From an uncultured Fretibacterium sp. (GTDB taxonomy: Bacteria; Synergistota; Synergistia; Synergistales; Aminobacteriaceae), in the NCBI RefSeq assembly GCF_963548695.1, contig NZ_CAUUWA010000034.1, positions 1-25,706 on the forward strand: DNA of 25,706 bases. Reading direction: 5' to 3'. A model generated the notes under the pieces. It was not told where the DNA came from, ran no database searches, and saw only the letters and a program-made list of their open reading frames with translations. This document shows, piece by piece, positions 1-7,358 of this stretch. Position 1 is the first letter of the stretch, and each line of letters begins with the position of its first letter. The translations under genes and the position numbers were made by a program.

Positions 1-1464
1 AACGAAAAATGCGGATGGCCGGGGAACCCCAGCGGCAAGGCCAAGATCAAGATGGACGGCGTGGAGTACGACATGAGCTTCAAGACGAACCTGGCATCCG
101 CGGACGGCAAGGGATACCTGACCGTCACCGTCGAGAACGGCGGGAAAAAGCAGGAATTGGTCTTCGACATGGTGGGGATCGACGGCGGCAAACCGAAGCT
201 GGCGGCGGGGACGCACGCGCCGGCTGCACCGGTTTTTCCGGGCTCCAATCCCTCCGTGGCTATGACACTCGATTATGACGACTCCACGGGTGGATTGAAG
301 ATCAAAAAACCGGACGGCTCGACGGTCTTCGAGTACAATCTCAAGGCCGATATGCGTTACACGTCCTTCACCCTCAAGAACGGAGCGACCGAGACCCCCG
401 TTATCGCCGAGTTCGATGAGAGCCCCAGCAAGCTTTCGGGGACGCCGACGACGCTGACGCTGTGGTATCCCAAGACGGGGGGAGCGGGGATGGAACGCCT
501 GACGGCAAAGGTTCATTTCAAGCCGGACGGCAAGTTTGACTTTGTCGAGAAGATAGCGGGCACATTTCCGGCGGGTTTTACCGCGGATAATCTTAAAATC
601 GCGGTCGTTGGCAATGGGTCGGGGTTGGCGGTCCAGCAGGCCAAGGACCTCGCGAATCCCAAGGAGCCCTTCGACACCTTGGCACAGATCAATCAGGGCG
701 GCTTTCACCAGACGAAGAAGGATATCTTTGATTGTCAGGGCAACAAATATACGTTGGAGGTCAACTTCAAGAAGATCACCGAGAACCGCTGGCGTTGGGA
801 GGCGTTTCTTCTGGATTCCGAGGGCAAGCAGGTATCGGGGCCGAACTGTGAGGAGGGCAGCGGAAGCTCGTCGGGGAACTCCAGCGCCATTGTTCCGACC
901 CCCTCGTCCGGAGAGATTGCCTTCTGCGGCTGCGGCCCCATCTGCGATCCCCTGGAGCAGGAGATCGAGATTCCCTTCAGCGTCAAGGGGATGACGAACT
1001 CGAAGATCAAGTTGAATTTCGGCGGCGACGGCGACAAGCTGAACGGCGTCACGCAGTACGCCTCCGAGACCACCACCAAGGCCATATACCAGGACGGCTA
1101 CGAGATGGGGGTCTTGAACGATTACAATGTCGGCAAGGATGGGACGATCTCGGGGACCTTCAGCAACGGTCAGGTGCAGAAGCTCTACCGGGTGGCCCTG
1201 GCGACCTTTGCCAATCAGCAGGGCCTGGAGAAGACGGGGGAGACCGCCTTTATCCCGACGATCAACTCGGGCGAACCCAACATCGACGCCGCTGATAGCG
1301 GGGGTAAGGGCAAAATTACGGGTGCCACATTGGAGATGTCCAACGTGGACCTGACGGAGGAGTTCACGCGCCTCATCATCTCGCAGCGCGGCTTCCAGGC
1401 CAATACCCGCGTGGTCACCACCAGCGACCAGATCCTGGAGGAGGTCGTGAACCTGAAACGGTAA
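1..1464 (+). CDS. flgE: Flagellar hook protein FlgE, 3' part (start lies before the window)
   Basis: The frame is open from base 1, so this is the C-terminal 487 residues of a longer protein. FlgE polymerises into the hook, the universal joint between rod and filament, outside the cell. The diagnostic part is the C-terminal helix: NVDLTEEFTRLIISQRGFQ followed by ANTRVVTTSDQILEEVVNL is the conserved hook/rod D0 signature. The upstream part is rich in beta-type sequence and glycine, as expected of the variable surface domains. Oddly for an axial protein it holds several cysteines, including three close together at codons 309, 311 and 315 of the visible part. A terminator follows directly, so flgE ends its transcription unit, although flbD and motA follow after an intruding gene. 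FlgE is preferred to FlgF/FlgG because of the size. Confidence 0.93.
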   Translation, partial: NEKCGWPGNPSGKAKIKMDGVEYDMSFKTNLASADGKGYLTVTVENGGKKQELVFDMVGIDGGKPKLAAGTHAPAAPVFPGSNPSVAMTLDYDDSTGGLKIKKPDGSTVFEYNLKADMRYTSFTLKNGATETPVIAEFDESPSKLSGTPTTLTLWYPKTGGAGMERLTAKVHFKPDGKFDFVEKIAGTFPAGFTADNLKIAVVGNGSGLAVQQAKDLANPKEPFDTLAQINQGGFHQTKKDIFDCQGNKYTLEVNFKKITENRWRWEAFLLDSEGKQVSGPNCEEGSGSSSGNSSAIVPTPSSGEIAFCGCGPICDPLEQEIEIPFSVKGMTNSKIKLNFGGDGDKLNGVTQYASETTTKAIYQDGYEMGVLNDYNVGKDGTISGTFSNGQVQKLYRVALATFANQQGLEKTGETAFIPTINSGEPNIDAADSGGKGKITGATLEMSNVDLTEEFTRLIISQRGFQANTRVVTTSDQILEEVVNLKR

Positions 1465-1486
1465 GAAAACCTGCCTTGCATGAATG

Positions 1487-1516
1487 AAAGCGGCCCCCTG
1501 TGGGGCCGCTTTTTTT
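1487..1516 (+). terminator. Rho-independent terminator after flgE
   Basis: A 9-bp GC-rich stem, AGCGGCCCC pairing with GGGGCCGCT around a CTGT loop (1489-1497 with 1502-1510), continues into seven T residues. It begins 22 bases after the flgE stop codon. Confidence 0.9.
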
Positions 1517-1530
1517 CATACGCTCGTCAG

Positions 1531-1562
1531 TTGCCGAGGCAGTGGCCGTATTTTGTTATAAT
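1531..1562 (+). promoter_or_regulatory. Possible promoter for the Rpn-family gene
   Basis: A perfect -10 box TATAAT lies at 1557-1562, just downstream of the flgE terminator. The only -35-like word, TTGCCG at 1531-1536, is 20 bases away, longer than optimal, so the -35 assignment is weak. A promoter here would let the inserted nuclease gene be transcribed independently of flgE. Confidence 0.35.
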
Positions 1563-1626
1563 AAGCCTAGAAGTGGGGTAGGGGCCGTGCTGATAACAGC
1601 GGCTTTTGGGGAGGAACAGAGGAAGC

Positions 1627-2241
1627 ATGGCTATGAACGAACTTGAGGCACAGGTGCGCGGAGCAAACCCGCTCAATGACGTATTGTTCAAATATCTGTT
1701 TGTCTCGAACCCCAACAAGGAGAACCTTCTGCGTCTGCTGAACGATGTCCTTGGACCGGAGCGCCGCATTGTGGACGTGGAATATTTGGACCGTGAGAAC
1801 GATCCTCGGAGATTCGGGGGACGCACTTCTTTTCTGGACGTGCTTGCGCGTTCGGAAGATGGTTGTATTTTTCACGTTGAAGTTCAGCTTTTGGACGAGG
1901 GGTATTTTTTCGAGCGGGTGACGTATTATGCGGCGTGCACTTTGAGTGACCAGCTCTCGAAAAGCGATGATTACGATTGCCTGAGGCCGGTGCTGTTTGT
2001 GTCTATTCTGAGGTTCGAGCTTTTCCCTGACAGGCCGGAGACCTGGCGGTCGATTCATCGAATTTTGGATGTTGAGAATCTGCAATGCTACAGCAAACTG
2101 TTGGAGTTCCAATTTTTCGAGCTCCCGAAACTGAAACGCCTGTTTGCGTCGATGCGCGGCAACGGTGCCGTGCATCGACATAAGCGACCGACACAGCATC
2201 CGGGGCTTGACAGCCCCGGAGGGCTGGTCGTCTGCTTATAG
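1627..2241 (+). CDS. Rpn-family recombination-promoting nuclease / putative transposase, N-terminal part of a split gene
   Basis: This ORF carries the PD-(D/E)XK nuclease core of the Rpn/PDDEXK_2 family, whose members cut DNA and promote RecA-independent recombination. The N-terminal FKYLF motif is at residues 21-25. Likely catalytic residues are Asp71 in LDVLAR and Glu85/Gln87 in HVEVQ. ATG 1627 or ATG 1633 is preferred to the TTG at 1606. GGGGAGGA at 1608-1615 serves 1627, and AGAGGAAG at 1618-1625 serves 1633. From about residue 185 the sequence is no longer family-like, because the frame runs into the palindromic element at 2181-2238 and stops at 2241. The expected C-terminal half continues in another frame at 2256-2543. 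The gene lies between flgE and flbD, breaking a normally continuous flagellar cluster. A second family member starts at 25118. Confidence 0.75.
   Translation: MAMNELEAQVRGANPLNDVLFKYLFVSNPNKENLLRLLNDVLGPERRIVDVEYLDRENDPRRFGGRTSFLDVLARSEDGCIFHVEVQLLDEGYFFERVTYYAACTLSDQLSKSDDYDCLRPVLFVSILRFELFPDRPETWRSIHRILDVENLQCYSKLLEFQFFELPKLKRLFASMRGNGAVHRHKRPTQHPGLDSPGGLVVCL
2181..2238. repeat. Palindromic MITE-like element, copy 1, inside the Rpn-family gene
   Basis: This 58-bp segment starts with TAAGC and ends with GCTTA, and almost all of it folds on itself. The outer arms 2181-2197 and 2223-2238 pair with three single-base bulges. The inner arms TCCGGGGCT (2199-2207) and AGCCCCGGA (2212-2220) pair perfectly around TGAC. 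The right end GCTGGTCGTCTGCTTA recurs exactly at 25573-25588. A further 13 of 15 bases match between 2197-2211 and 25554-25568. No transposase is encoded, so it would have to be mobilised in trans. Removing 56 bp (the element minus one TA) places the ORFs on either side in one frame. That it is mobile is inference. Confidence 0.6.
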
Positions 2242-2255
2242 GAGGAGATGCCGAG

Positions 2256-2543
2256 ATGGAGCGTCTGGTGAAACAGGATCCAGGGATAAGGCAGCTGAGG
2301 AAGGGCGAGCAGTCCTTTTTCCGGACGCCGGGTAATCTGGCGTCGTATCGTATGCGCGAACGTGCGGAGACGGACTACCGCAACGCGTTCAAAAATGCGA
2401 AGGCGAGGGCGGAGGCCCAGGGGATGGCCCAGGGGATGGCCCAAGTTGCGCGGCGGATGTTGACCATGAATTTTACCCCCGAACAGATATCCCAGGCAAC
2501 GGAGTTGTCGCTTGACGAGGTCGATGCGCTGAGGAGAGGTTGA
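2256..2543 (+). CDS. C-terminal fragment of the same Rpn-family nuclease gene
   Basis: These 95 residues resemble the C-terminal tail of Rpn/PDDEXK_2 proteins: a segment beginning MERLVKQDPGIRQLRKGEQ, then YRMRERAETDYRNA, a Gly-Met-Ala-Gln repeat, and a terminal helix-turn-helix-like stretch (TPEQISQATELSLDEVDAL). The frame is open upstream to 2211 and reads GGDAE just before the Met, so the ATG is probably an internal codon of the original gene. AGGAGGAG at 2240-2247 happens to look like a ribosome binding site, so a separate peptide could still be made. It has no nuclease core. With 1627-2241 it makes up one gene disrupted by the element at 2181-2238. Confidence 0.6.
   Translation: MERLVKQDPGIRQLRKGEQSFFRTPGNLASYRMRERAETDYRNAFKNAKARAEAQGMAQGMAQVARRMLTMNFTPEQISQATELSLDEVDALRRG
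2415..2443 (+). repeat. 12-bp tandem repeat encoding Gln-Gly-Met-Ala
   Basis: The 12-base unit GGCCCAGGGGAT plus G occurs twice in a row (2415-2426, 2427-2438) with five bases of a third copy. Because the unit is a multiple of three, it adds residues without shifting the frame. Short in-frame repeats are common near the C-terminus of this nuclease family. Confidence 0.7.
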
Positions 2544-2601
2544 GCGGATTTTGTGGCTCGATTCATCTCTTGTCCTTGGAAAGAAAAGAGAGAAGAGCAT
2601 G

Positions 2602-2634
2602 GCGGCCCAACTGTTTGGTGGGGCCGCTTTTTTT
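2602..2634 (+). terminator. Rho-independent terminator after the Rpn-family gene
   Basis: GCGGCCC at 2602-2608 pairs with GGGCCGC at 2621-2627 around a 12-base loop and is followed by seven T residues. The 16 bases TGGGGCCGCTTTTTTT at 2619-2634 are identical to 1501-1516 in the flgE terminator. The rest of the 280-base gap up to flbD (2635-2823) is AT-richer than its surroundings. It contains a TATACAAT word at 2708-2715 without a convincing -35 partner. Confidence 0.85.
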
Positions 2635-2823
2635 GCCGCTGGAGGGGCGATGTAGAAAGTAGGGCAAAAAATTTTTTCTCCAAGCCTCGTTTTTTGAGCG
2701 ATTTTCGTATACAATCAGTAAGTGATTCGCGCAGCCTGAGGACACGTTGCTCCTTTTTTCATGAAAAGTACTGTGTCTGTTGGGTTTAGGGCGATTTGAC
2801 GCGTTTGTCGGACGGAGGGTACG

Positions 2824-3072
2824 ATGATCGAACTGCATCGTCTGAATGGCGAACTTTTTTTGCTGAACTCTGATATGATTGAAACCGTTGAGATTACGCC
2901 GGACACAGTGGTGCGCCTTTTCAACGGACATCGTTACATTGTTAGGGAGACCCTTGCGGAGATTTGCGATAAGACCGTGGCCTTCAGGCGATTGGCGGGT
3001 TACTCCTGTGTCATGGCCAGTGCTCTGGACGAGTCGAGGGATCCGGAGCCGGGGCGGCAGGGTCTTTCCTGA
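2824..3072 (+). CDS. flbD: FlbD family flagellar protein
   Basis: This 82-residue protein has the FlbD pattern: an N-terminal MIELHRLNGELFLLNSDMIE, then the TPDTVVRLFNGHRYIVRE core. FlbD is a small cytoplasmic protein found between flgE and motA in many bacteria; its exact role is not settled, and it is distinct from the Caulobacter regulator of the same name. The ATG follows GGAGGG at 2814-2819. The tail after about residue 60 is low-complexity and divergent. The gene opens the uninterrupted flagellar cluster, 32 bases before motA. Confidence 0.85.
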   Translation: MIELHRLNGELFLLNSDMIETVEITPDTVVRLFNGHRYIVRETLAEICDKTVAFRRLAGYSCVMASALDESRDPEPGRQGLS

Positions 3073-3104
3073 GGACATACTGCCAGGCGAGAGGTGGATG
3101 AATC

Positions 3105-3878
3105 TTGGATCTGACCACAGTCGTAGGAATGCTCATCTCATGGATTCTGGTTATTGGGGGCATGGCCTCGGGCGGGAGCCTGGGGGCCTACATTGACATC
3201 CCCTCGCTCCTGATCACGATCGGTGGAACGGTCGGAGCCGTCATCGTCTCCTTTCCCGGGGATAAGCTCAAGGCGGCGGGAGGAGTGATCAAAAGCGCCT
3301 TTGTCTCGAGGGAACCCAATCTTCTGGGGATGGTGCAGACCATCGTCAGCTTTGCCGAAAAGGCCCGGCGCGAAGGGCTTCTGGCGCTGGAGTCCGACGT
3401 CTCGGAGCTCGATAACGAATTTATGAAAAAATCCATCCAGCTGGTGGTTGACGGGACGGATCCCGAGCTGGTCAAGGCGATCCTGGACACCGAAATTGGG
3501 GTCCGAGAGGATCGCCACCTTTCAAATAAGGCCGTCTTCGACACGATGGCGGAGCTGGCTCCGGCCTATGGGATGATCGGGACCCTGATAGGCCTGATCG
3601 CCATGCTGGGAAACCTGCAGGACGTCAGCGCCCTGGGGCCCGGAATGGCGGTAGCCCTGATCACGACGATGTATGGATCGATGGTGGCCAACATGTTCGC
3701 GGGGCCCATCTCGAAGAAGCTCGCGGCGCGGTCGGCCCAGCAGATTGCGGCGATGGAGCTGATGGTCGAGGGGATACTGGCCATCCAGGCCGGGGAGAAC
3801 CCACGCATCGTGGAGGAGAAGCTCAAGGTGTTCCTCCCCCCGAGGCTCAGAGGAACCCTGGGACAGAAGGAGGAATAG
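3105..3878 (+). CDS. motA: Flagellar motor stator protein MotA
   Basis: MotA forms the ring around MotB that converts ion flow into torque on FliG. The 257-residue protein has the family's four membrane segments: two near residues 5-25 and 33-50, and two near 150-172 and 180-200. Between them lies the cytoplasmic loop with AEKARREGLLALE at 84-96, which carries the charged residues that contact FliG. Pro153 in ELAPAYGMIGT and Pro201 in FAGPISKKL match the two prolines essential in E. coli MotA. The start is TTG at 3105, seven bases after GAGAGGTGG; no ATG fits better. MotB follows after three bases, indicating translational coupling. Confidence 0.95.
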   Translation: MDLTTVVGMLISWILVIGGMASGGSLGAYIDIPSLLITIGGTVGAVIVSFPGDKLKAAGGVIKSAFVSREPNLLGMVQTIVSFAEKARREGLLALESDVSELDNEFMKKSIQLVVDGTDPELVKAILDTEIGVREDRHLSNKAVFDTMAELAPAYGMIGTLIGLIAMLGNLQDVSALGPGMAVALITTMYGSMVANMFAGPISKKLAARSAQQIAAMELMVEGILAIQAGENPRIVEEKLKVFLPPRLRGTLGQKEE

Positions 3879-3881
3879 CCC

Positions 3882-4610
3882 ATGGCCCGACAGAAGAAAG
3901 CCCCCCCTCCCCCTCCGTCCGCCCCCCTCTATATGGCGACCTATGGGGATATGGTGACGCTGGTCCTTTGCTTCTTCGTCCTGCTCTTCGCGATGTCCTC
4001 CGTCGATGCCCAGAAGTTTCAAAAGGCCCTGATCTCGCTGAAGGGCTCCTTGGGGGTGCTTAAAGGAGGACAGACGACGGAGGAGCCCATTGAGCCCCAC
4101 CGGAGCGGGGAGGAGGGGCGGGACGCCGGGTCCGCGCCGCGCTTCGAGATGGATACGCGCCACGTCGCGCATACGATCAACAGCTACCTGCGCGCCGAGG
4201 GGCTGGACAAGTCCATCCAGGTTTCGATCAACCAGCGGGGGGTCGCGGTCTCTATCTCGGATCAGTTCCTCTTCGCCTCCGGCAGCGCGGAGCTCAAGCC
4301 CGAGGGGCAGCGTGCGCTTTACAAGATAGCGATGTTGGTGCGCGACAAGGTTCCCGCCGTCGCGGTGGAGGGGCATACCGATTCGGTCCCTCTGGCCGGA
4401 GGAATGTACCGCAACAACTGGGGGCTTTCCTCCATGAGGGCGGCGGTCGTGGCCGATTACCTTGAGACGGCGGGGGGAATCGATCCGCTGAAACTTCAGG
4501 CGGTGGGGTTTGCCTCCTATCAGCCGATCGTCCCCAACGACAGCCCCGAGCACAGGGCGTTGAACCGCCGGGTCGATCTCGTATTTCTTTCTCAGTATCC
4601 CAAACGCTAA
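3882..4610 (+). CDS. motB: Flagellar motor stator protein MotB
   Basis: MotB anchors the stator to peptidoglycan and carries the ion-binding residue. A short proline-rich cytoplasmic tail (residues 1-16) is followed by one membrane helix in which Asp23 of ATYGDMVTL is the ion-binding aspartate. A flexible linker follows, then an OmpA-like peptidoglycan-binding domain from about residue 125 to the end, with FASGSAELKP, EGHTDSVPL and NRRVDLVF. It is 242 residues long, usual for the family. AAGGAGG lies inside the end of motA, so the two are likely co-translated. I could not decide from the sequence whether H+ or Na+ drives it. Confidence 0.95.
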   Translation: MARQKKAPPPPPSAPLYMATYGDMVTLVLCFFVLLFAMSSVDAQKFQKALISLKGSLGVLKGGQTTEEPIEPHRSGEEGRDAGSAPRFEMDTRHVAHTINSYLRAEGLDKSIQVSINQRGVAVSISDQFLFASGSAELKPEGQRALYKIAMLVRDKVPAVAVEGHTDSVPLAGGMYRNNWGLSSMRAAVVADYLETAGGIDPLKLQAVGFASYQPIVPNDSPEHRALNRRVDLVFLSQYPKR

Positions 4611-4630
4611 AAGGGGTTGAACGGAGCCGC

Positions 4631-5080
4631 ATGAAACGGATCATTGTTTTTGTCGTGGTAGGGCTGGTGATGTTCGGGGCCGGTTTCGGCGGCGGGCTGA
4701 TGCTGGGTCGCACCATGGCGTCGGGGGACGGCGCCGCGGTGGATACGCGCCAGGTAAAGGCGCCGGGGCCCATCGTGTCCGTCGGCGAATTTACGAGCAA
4801 CCTGGCCGGGGCGGGAAGGCACGTTATTACCTTCACGCTGTCACTGGAGCTCCTGAACGAGAAGGCGGTCGATGTCATACAGGCCCCCGGGTGGCTCCTC
4901 AGGATCAAGAACGAGGTGCTGCTGATCGTCAAGGATAAGGTCTACGAGGATCTGACCAGCGCCGAGGGAACTCTGCAGTTCGCGGGGGACATCAAGAGGA
5001 CCCTGAACTCCATATTGCCGGAGAGCAAGGGGGAGCCCCTTATCGTTCAGGCGCTCTTCGAGTCGTTTGTGCTTCAATAG
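4631..5080 (+). CDS. fliL: Flagellar basal body-associated protein FliL
   Basis: FliL is a single-pass inner-membrane protein that rings the stator and supports torque. The 149-residue sequence has an N-terminal membrane helix (residues 3-26, glycine-rich) and a periplasmic domain. The latter contains GEFTSNLAGAGRHVITFTLS and LLRIKNEVLLIVKDKVYEDL, the typical FliL block, and ends in ALFESFVLQ. A GGAG at 4622-4626 precedes the ATG. The position between motB and fliM is the standard one. Confidence 0.92.
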   Translation: MKRIIVFVVVGLVMFGAGFGGGLMLGRTMASGDGAAVDTRQVKAPGPIVSVGEFTSNLAGAGRHVITFTLSLELLNEKAVDVIQAPGWLLRIKNEVLLIVKDKVYEDLTSAEGTLQFAGDIKRTLNSILPESKGEPLIVQALFESFVLQ

Positions 5081-5131
5081 GGTTTCGTAGGGCTCCGTGT
5101 TTTTTTGAAACGTAAAGGCAGGTGATGACCT

Positions 5132-6160
5132 CTGGCTCCCGATGTCTTGTCTCAGAGCGAAATAGATTCCCTATTGAGCGCCCTGACCAGTGGGAGTGTG
5201 GACCTTGATTCCATCTCAGAGAGCTCCAGCGATTACAAGGTCAAGGTCTACGACTTCAAGCGCCCCGATAAATTCAGCAAGGACCAGCTCCGGGCCATTC
5301 AAATGATTCACGAGGCATTTGCCCGGCAGCTGACGACGGTTATGTCGACCCTCATCCGTTCCATGGTCTCGGCCGAGGTTGCCTCCGTGGATCAGCTGGC
5401 CTACGAGGAATTTGTGAATTCGCTCGTGCAGCCGACGGTCATCGGAACGGTCGAGATGCATCCCTTTGACGGCAATATCCTGGTGGAGCTCAATCCCAAC
5501 CTGGTCTTTTCGATCATCGACAGGATGCTCGGGGGAAAGGGGGAGTTCTCGGGAAAGGTCCGGGAGCTCACGGACATCGAGAAGACGGTGACCGAGCGGG
5601 TCATGATGCGGATGCTGGAGCTCCTAGAGGACAGCTGGAGCACGGTGGTGGACGTGCGCTTCCGCTTTGAGAGCATGGAGAGCAACCCCTTCTTTGTTCA
5701 GATCTGCCCGCCCCGGGACATGGTGCTGCTGGTGATCCTGAAGTTGAAGGTGGGGGACATCGAGGGGATGATGAGCCTCTGCTTCCCCTATTTCCTGATG
5801 GAGCCGATCGTCGACAAGCTCTCCTCGCAGCAGTGGTTCGCCTCGACGAGCCGCAAGCGGGACGAGGACGAGAGGGAGCGTATCGTCAGCTCGCTGGGGA
5901 ACGTCAGGATTCCGCTCAGCCTGGAGCTGGGGCATACGGTGCTGAGCCTGGCGGACGTCTATGCGCTGGAGCCCGGGGACGTCATCAAGCTCGACGAGAC
6001 GCGGGAGAGCGAGATCTCCGTCCGGGTGGGGAACCACGTGCGTTTCAAGGCCAGGCCGGGGACGCGGGACGGCCGCCTGGCGGCGGAGCTGACCCGGATT
6101 TTGGATGGTACGGCAGAGGAAGAGGCGGAAGGAGGAGATGGCGATGGACGATCTTCTTAG
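5132..6160 (+). CDS. fliM: Flagellar motor switch protein FliM
   Basis: FliM is the middle protein of the cytoplasmic C-ring; it binds CheY-P and FliG and sets rotation direction. The N-terminal CheY-binding motif reads LSQSEIDSLLSAL. The central CheC-like domain includes FARQLTTVMSTLIRSMV and NPNLVFSIIDRMLGG. The C-terminal SpoA domain begins near IPLSLELGHTVLSLADV. I place the start at CTG 5132: AGGTGA at 5120-5125 is six bases upstream and the product begins (M)APDVLSQSEID, like other FliM proteins. A TTG at 5147 would have no ribosome binding site and would cut into the motif. An in-frame stop at 5126 rules out anything further upstream. The gene overlaps fliY by 17 bases. Confidence 0.9.
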   Translation: MAPDVLSQSEIDSLLSALTSGSVDLDSISESSSDYKVKVYDFKRPDKFSKDQLRAIQMIHEAFARQLTTVMSTLIRSMVSAEVASVDQLAYEEFVNSLVQPTVIGTVEMHPFDGNILVELNPNLVFSIIDRMLGGKGEFSGKVRELTDIEKTVTERVMMRMLELLEDSWSTVVDVRFRFESMESNPFFVQICPPRDMVLLVILKLKVGDIEGMMSLCFPYFLMEPIVDKLSSQQWFASTSRKRDEDERERIVSSLGNVRIPLSLELGHTVLSLADVYALEPGDVIKLDETRESEISVRVGNHVRFKARPGTRDGRLAAELTRILDGTAEEEAEGGDGDGRSS

Positions 6161-7277
6161 CCAGGACGAAATCAACGCGCTGCTCTCCGGAGGGGCGCTG
6201 GGGGAGGATTCGGGATCAGGACTCTCCATGGAGGATTCTCAGCTTCTGGACGAGGTCGCCTCTATTTTTTCAAATGCCGAGAACAGCGTTTTTGGCATGT
6301 TGTCGGGCAAGGACGTCGATACGGCCCTGGAGAGCGCCGAGGTCCTGTCCCAAAAGGACCTTCTGGAGAAGCTTCCCGAGGCGCCCTTTGTCTTTCGCGC
6401 GACCTGCGGGGGGTTTGACGATATTCCCCTGACGCTCGTCGTCGAGCAGCGGGGGGCGCTGATGCTTGCGGACCTGATGATGGGCGGGGAGGGTAAGGAA
6501 CTGCCCGAGGAGCCAAGCGACCTTTATCTGAATGCGGCTCAGGAGGGCCTGAGCCAGGTCGTCGGCGCCTCCTTCACGAGCCTCAGCGGCCTTCTGGGCG
6601 GAAGAAGGCTGATGCCCGAGAACACCACCTCCTCCCTGGCGGGAGAGGATTGGCTTCCCTTCACTCAGCTGGACGCGGAGGCCTCGGTCTGGGTCAGCCC
6701 CGCCACCGTTCAGGTGGATGGCTTGGACCCCTTCAAGGTCTGGAGCTCCATACCCCTGGATTCCGCCCTTGCCATCGTGGGGCTGATGCGCCAGATTATC
6801 GGGGAGCAGACGCCCAAGGACTCGGTGCCTCCGCCGGATGAGCCGGCAGCCTCGGCCCATCCGGCAGGCCCCGCTCCCTCGATGAGAGCCCCCCAGCCGA
6901 AGGCCCCCGCCTCCAACGCAATGCCGTCGATGTCCCGGGCCGCCGCGCAGCAGCCCGCCCCCATGGTGGACGTTCATCCCGCCGAGTTCCTCCCGCTGGG
7001 GCAGGGCGGCGGGATGGGGAACAGCCGCATCGATATGCTTGCCGATATCCCCGTTCGGGTGACGGTGGAGCTGGGGAAGACCCGGAAGAACATCTCCGAG
7101 ATCCTGGCCCTGACCACGGGGTCCGTGATCGAGCTGGACAAGATGGCGGGAGAGCCGGTGGATATCCTGGTCAACGGAAAACCGATAGCCAGGGGGGAGG
7201 TTGTCGTGATCGACGAGAATTTCGGCGTGCGCATCACGGACGTGCTGGGCTCCGTAGCCAGGGTCCATTCCGCGTGA
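6144..7277 (+). CDS. fliY: Flagellar motor switch protein FliN/FliY
   Basis: This C-ring protein is the long FliY type rather than the short FliN. It starts MDDLLSQDEINALLSGG, a FliM-like CheY-P-binding motif. A CheC-like domain follows (about residues 25-220, with NAAQEGLSQVVGASFTSLSG), where FliY family members have CheY-P phosphatase activity. Next comes an Ala/Pro-rich linker (about 230-285), then the SpoA domain (IPVRVTVELGKTRKNISEIL to FGVRITDVLG). ATG 6144 is preferred to ATG 6138 because the AGGAGG at 6130-6135 is then eight bases away. It overlaps the end of fliM, so the two are translationally coupled. Confidence 0.92.
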   Translation: MDDLLSQDEINALLSGGALGEDSGSGLSMEDSQLLDEVASIFSNAENSVFGMLSGKDVDTALESAEVLSQKDLLEKLPEAPFVFRATCGGFDDIPLTLVVEQRGALMLADLMMGGEGKELPEEPSDLYLNAAQEGLSQVVGASFTSLSGLLGGRRLMPENTTSSLAGEDWLPFTQLDAEASVWVSPATVQVDGLDPFKVWSSIPLDSALAIVGLMRQIIGEQTPKDSVPPPDEPAASAHPAGPAPSMRAPQPKAPASNAMPSMSRAAAQQPAPMVDVHPAEFLPLGQGGGMGNSRIDMLADIPVRVTVELGKTRKNISEILALTTGSVIELDKMAGEPVDILVNGKPIARGEVVVIDENFGVRITDVLGSVARVHSA

Positions 7278-7330
7278 CGGTCCGCGCCGTTTTGGGCCCT
7301 CGTGTCCCCGTTTTGGCTTTTCGTTTTAGC

Positions 7331-7358
7331 TTTTCATAGGGGCAATTCGTGATATAAT
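7331..7358 (+). promoter_or_regulatory. Likely promoter for cheY and the export-gate genes
   Basis: TATAAT at 7353-7358 and TTTTCA at 7331-7336 are 16 bases apart, in the 253-base gap after fliY. The gap is AT-rich compared with its neighbours. A start near 7365 would give a leader of about 165 bases. The leader contains three copies of a G(C/T)AACTT word (7434-7462) and competing short hairpins near 7485-7512. No known riboswitch was recognised in it. Confidence 0.55.
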
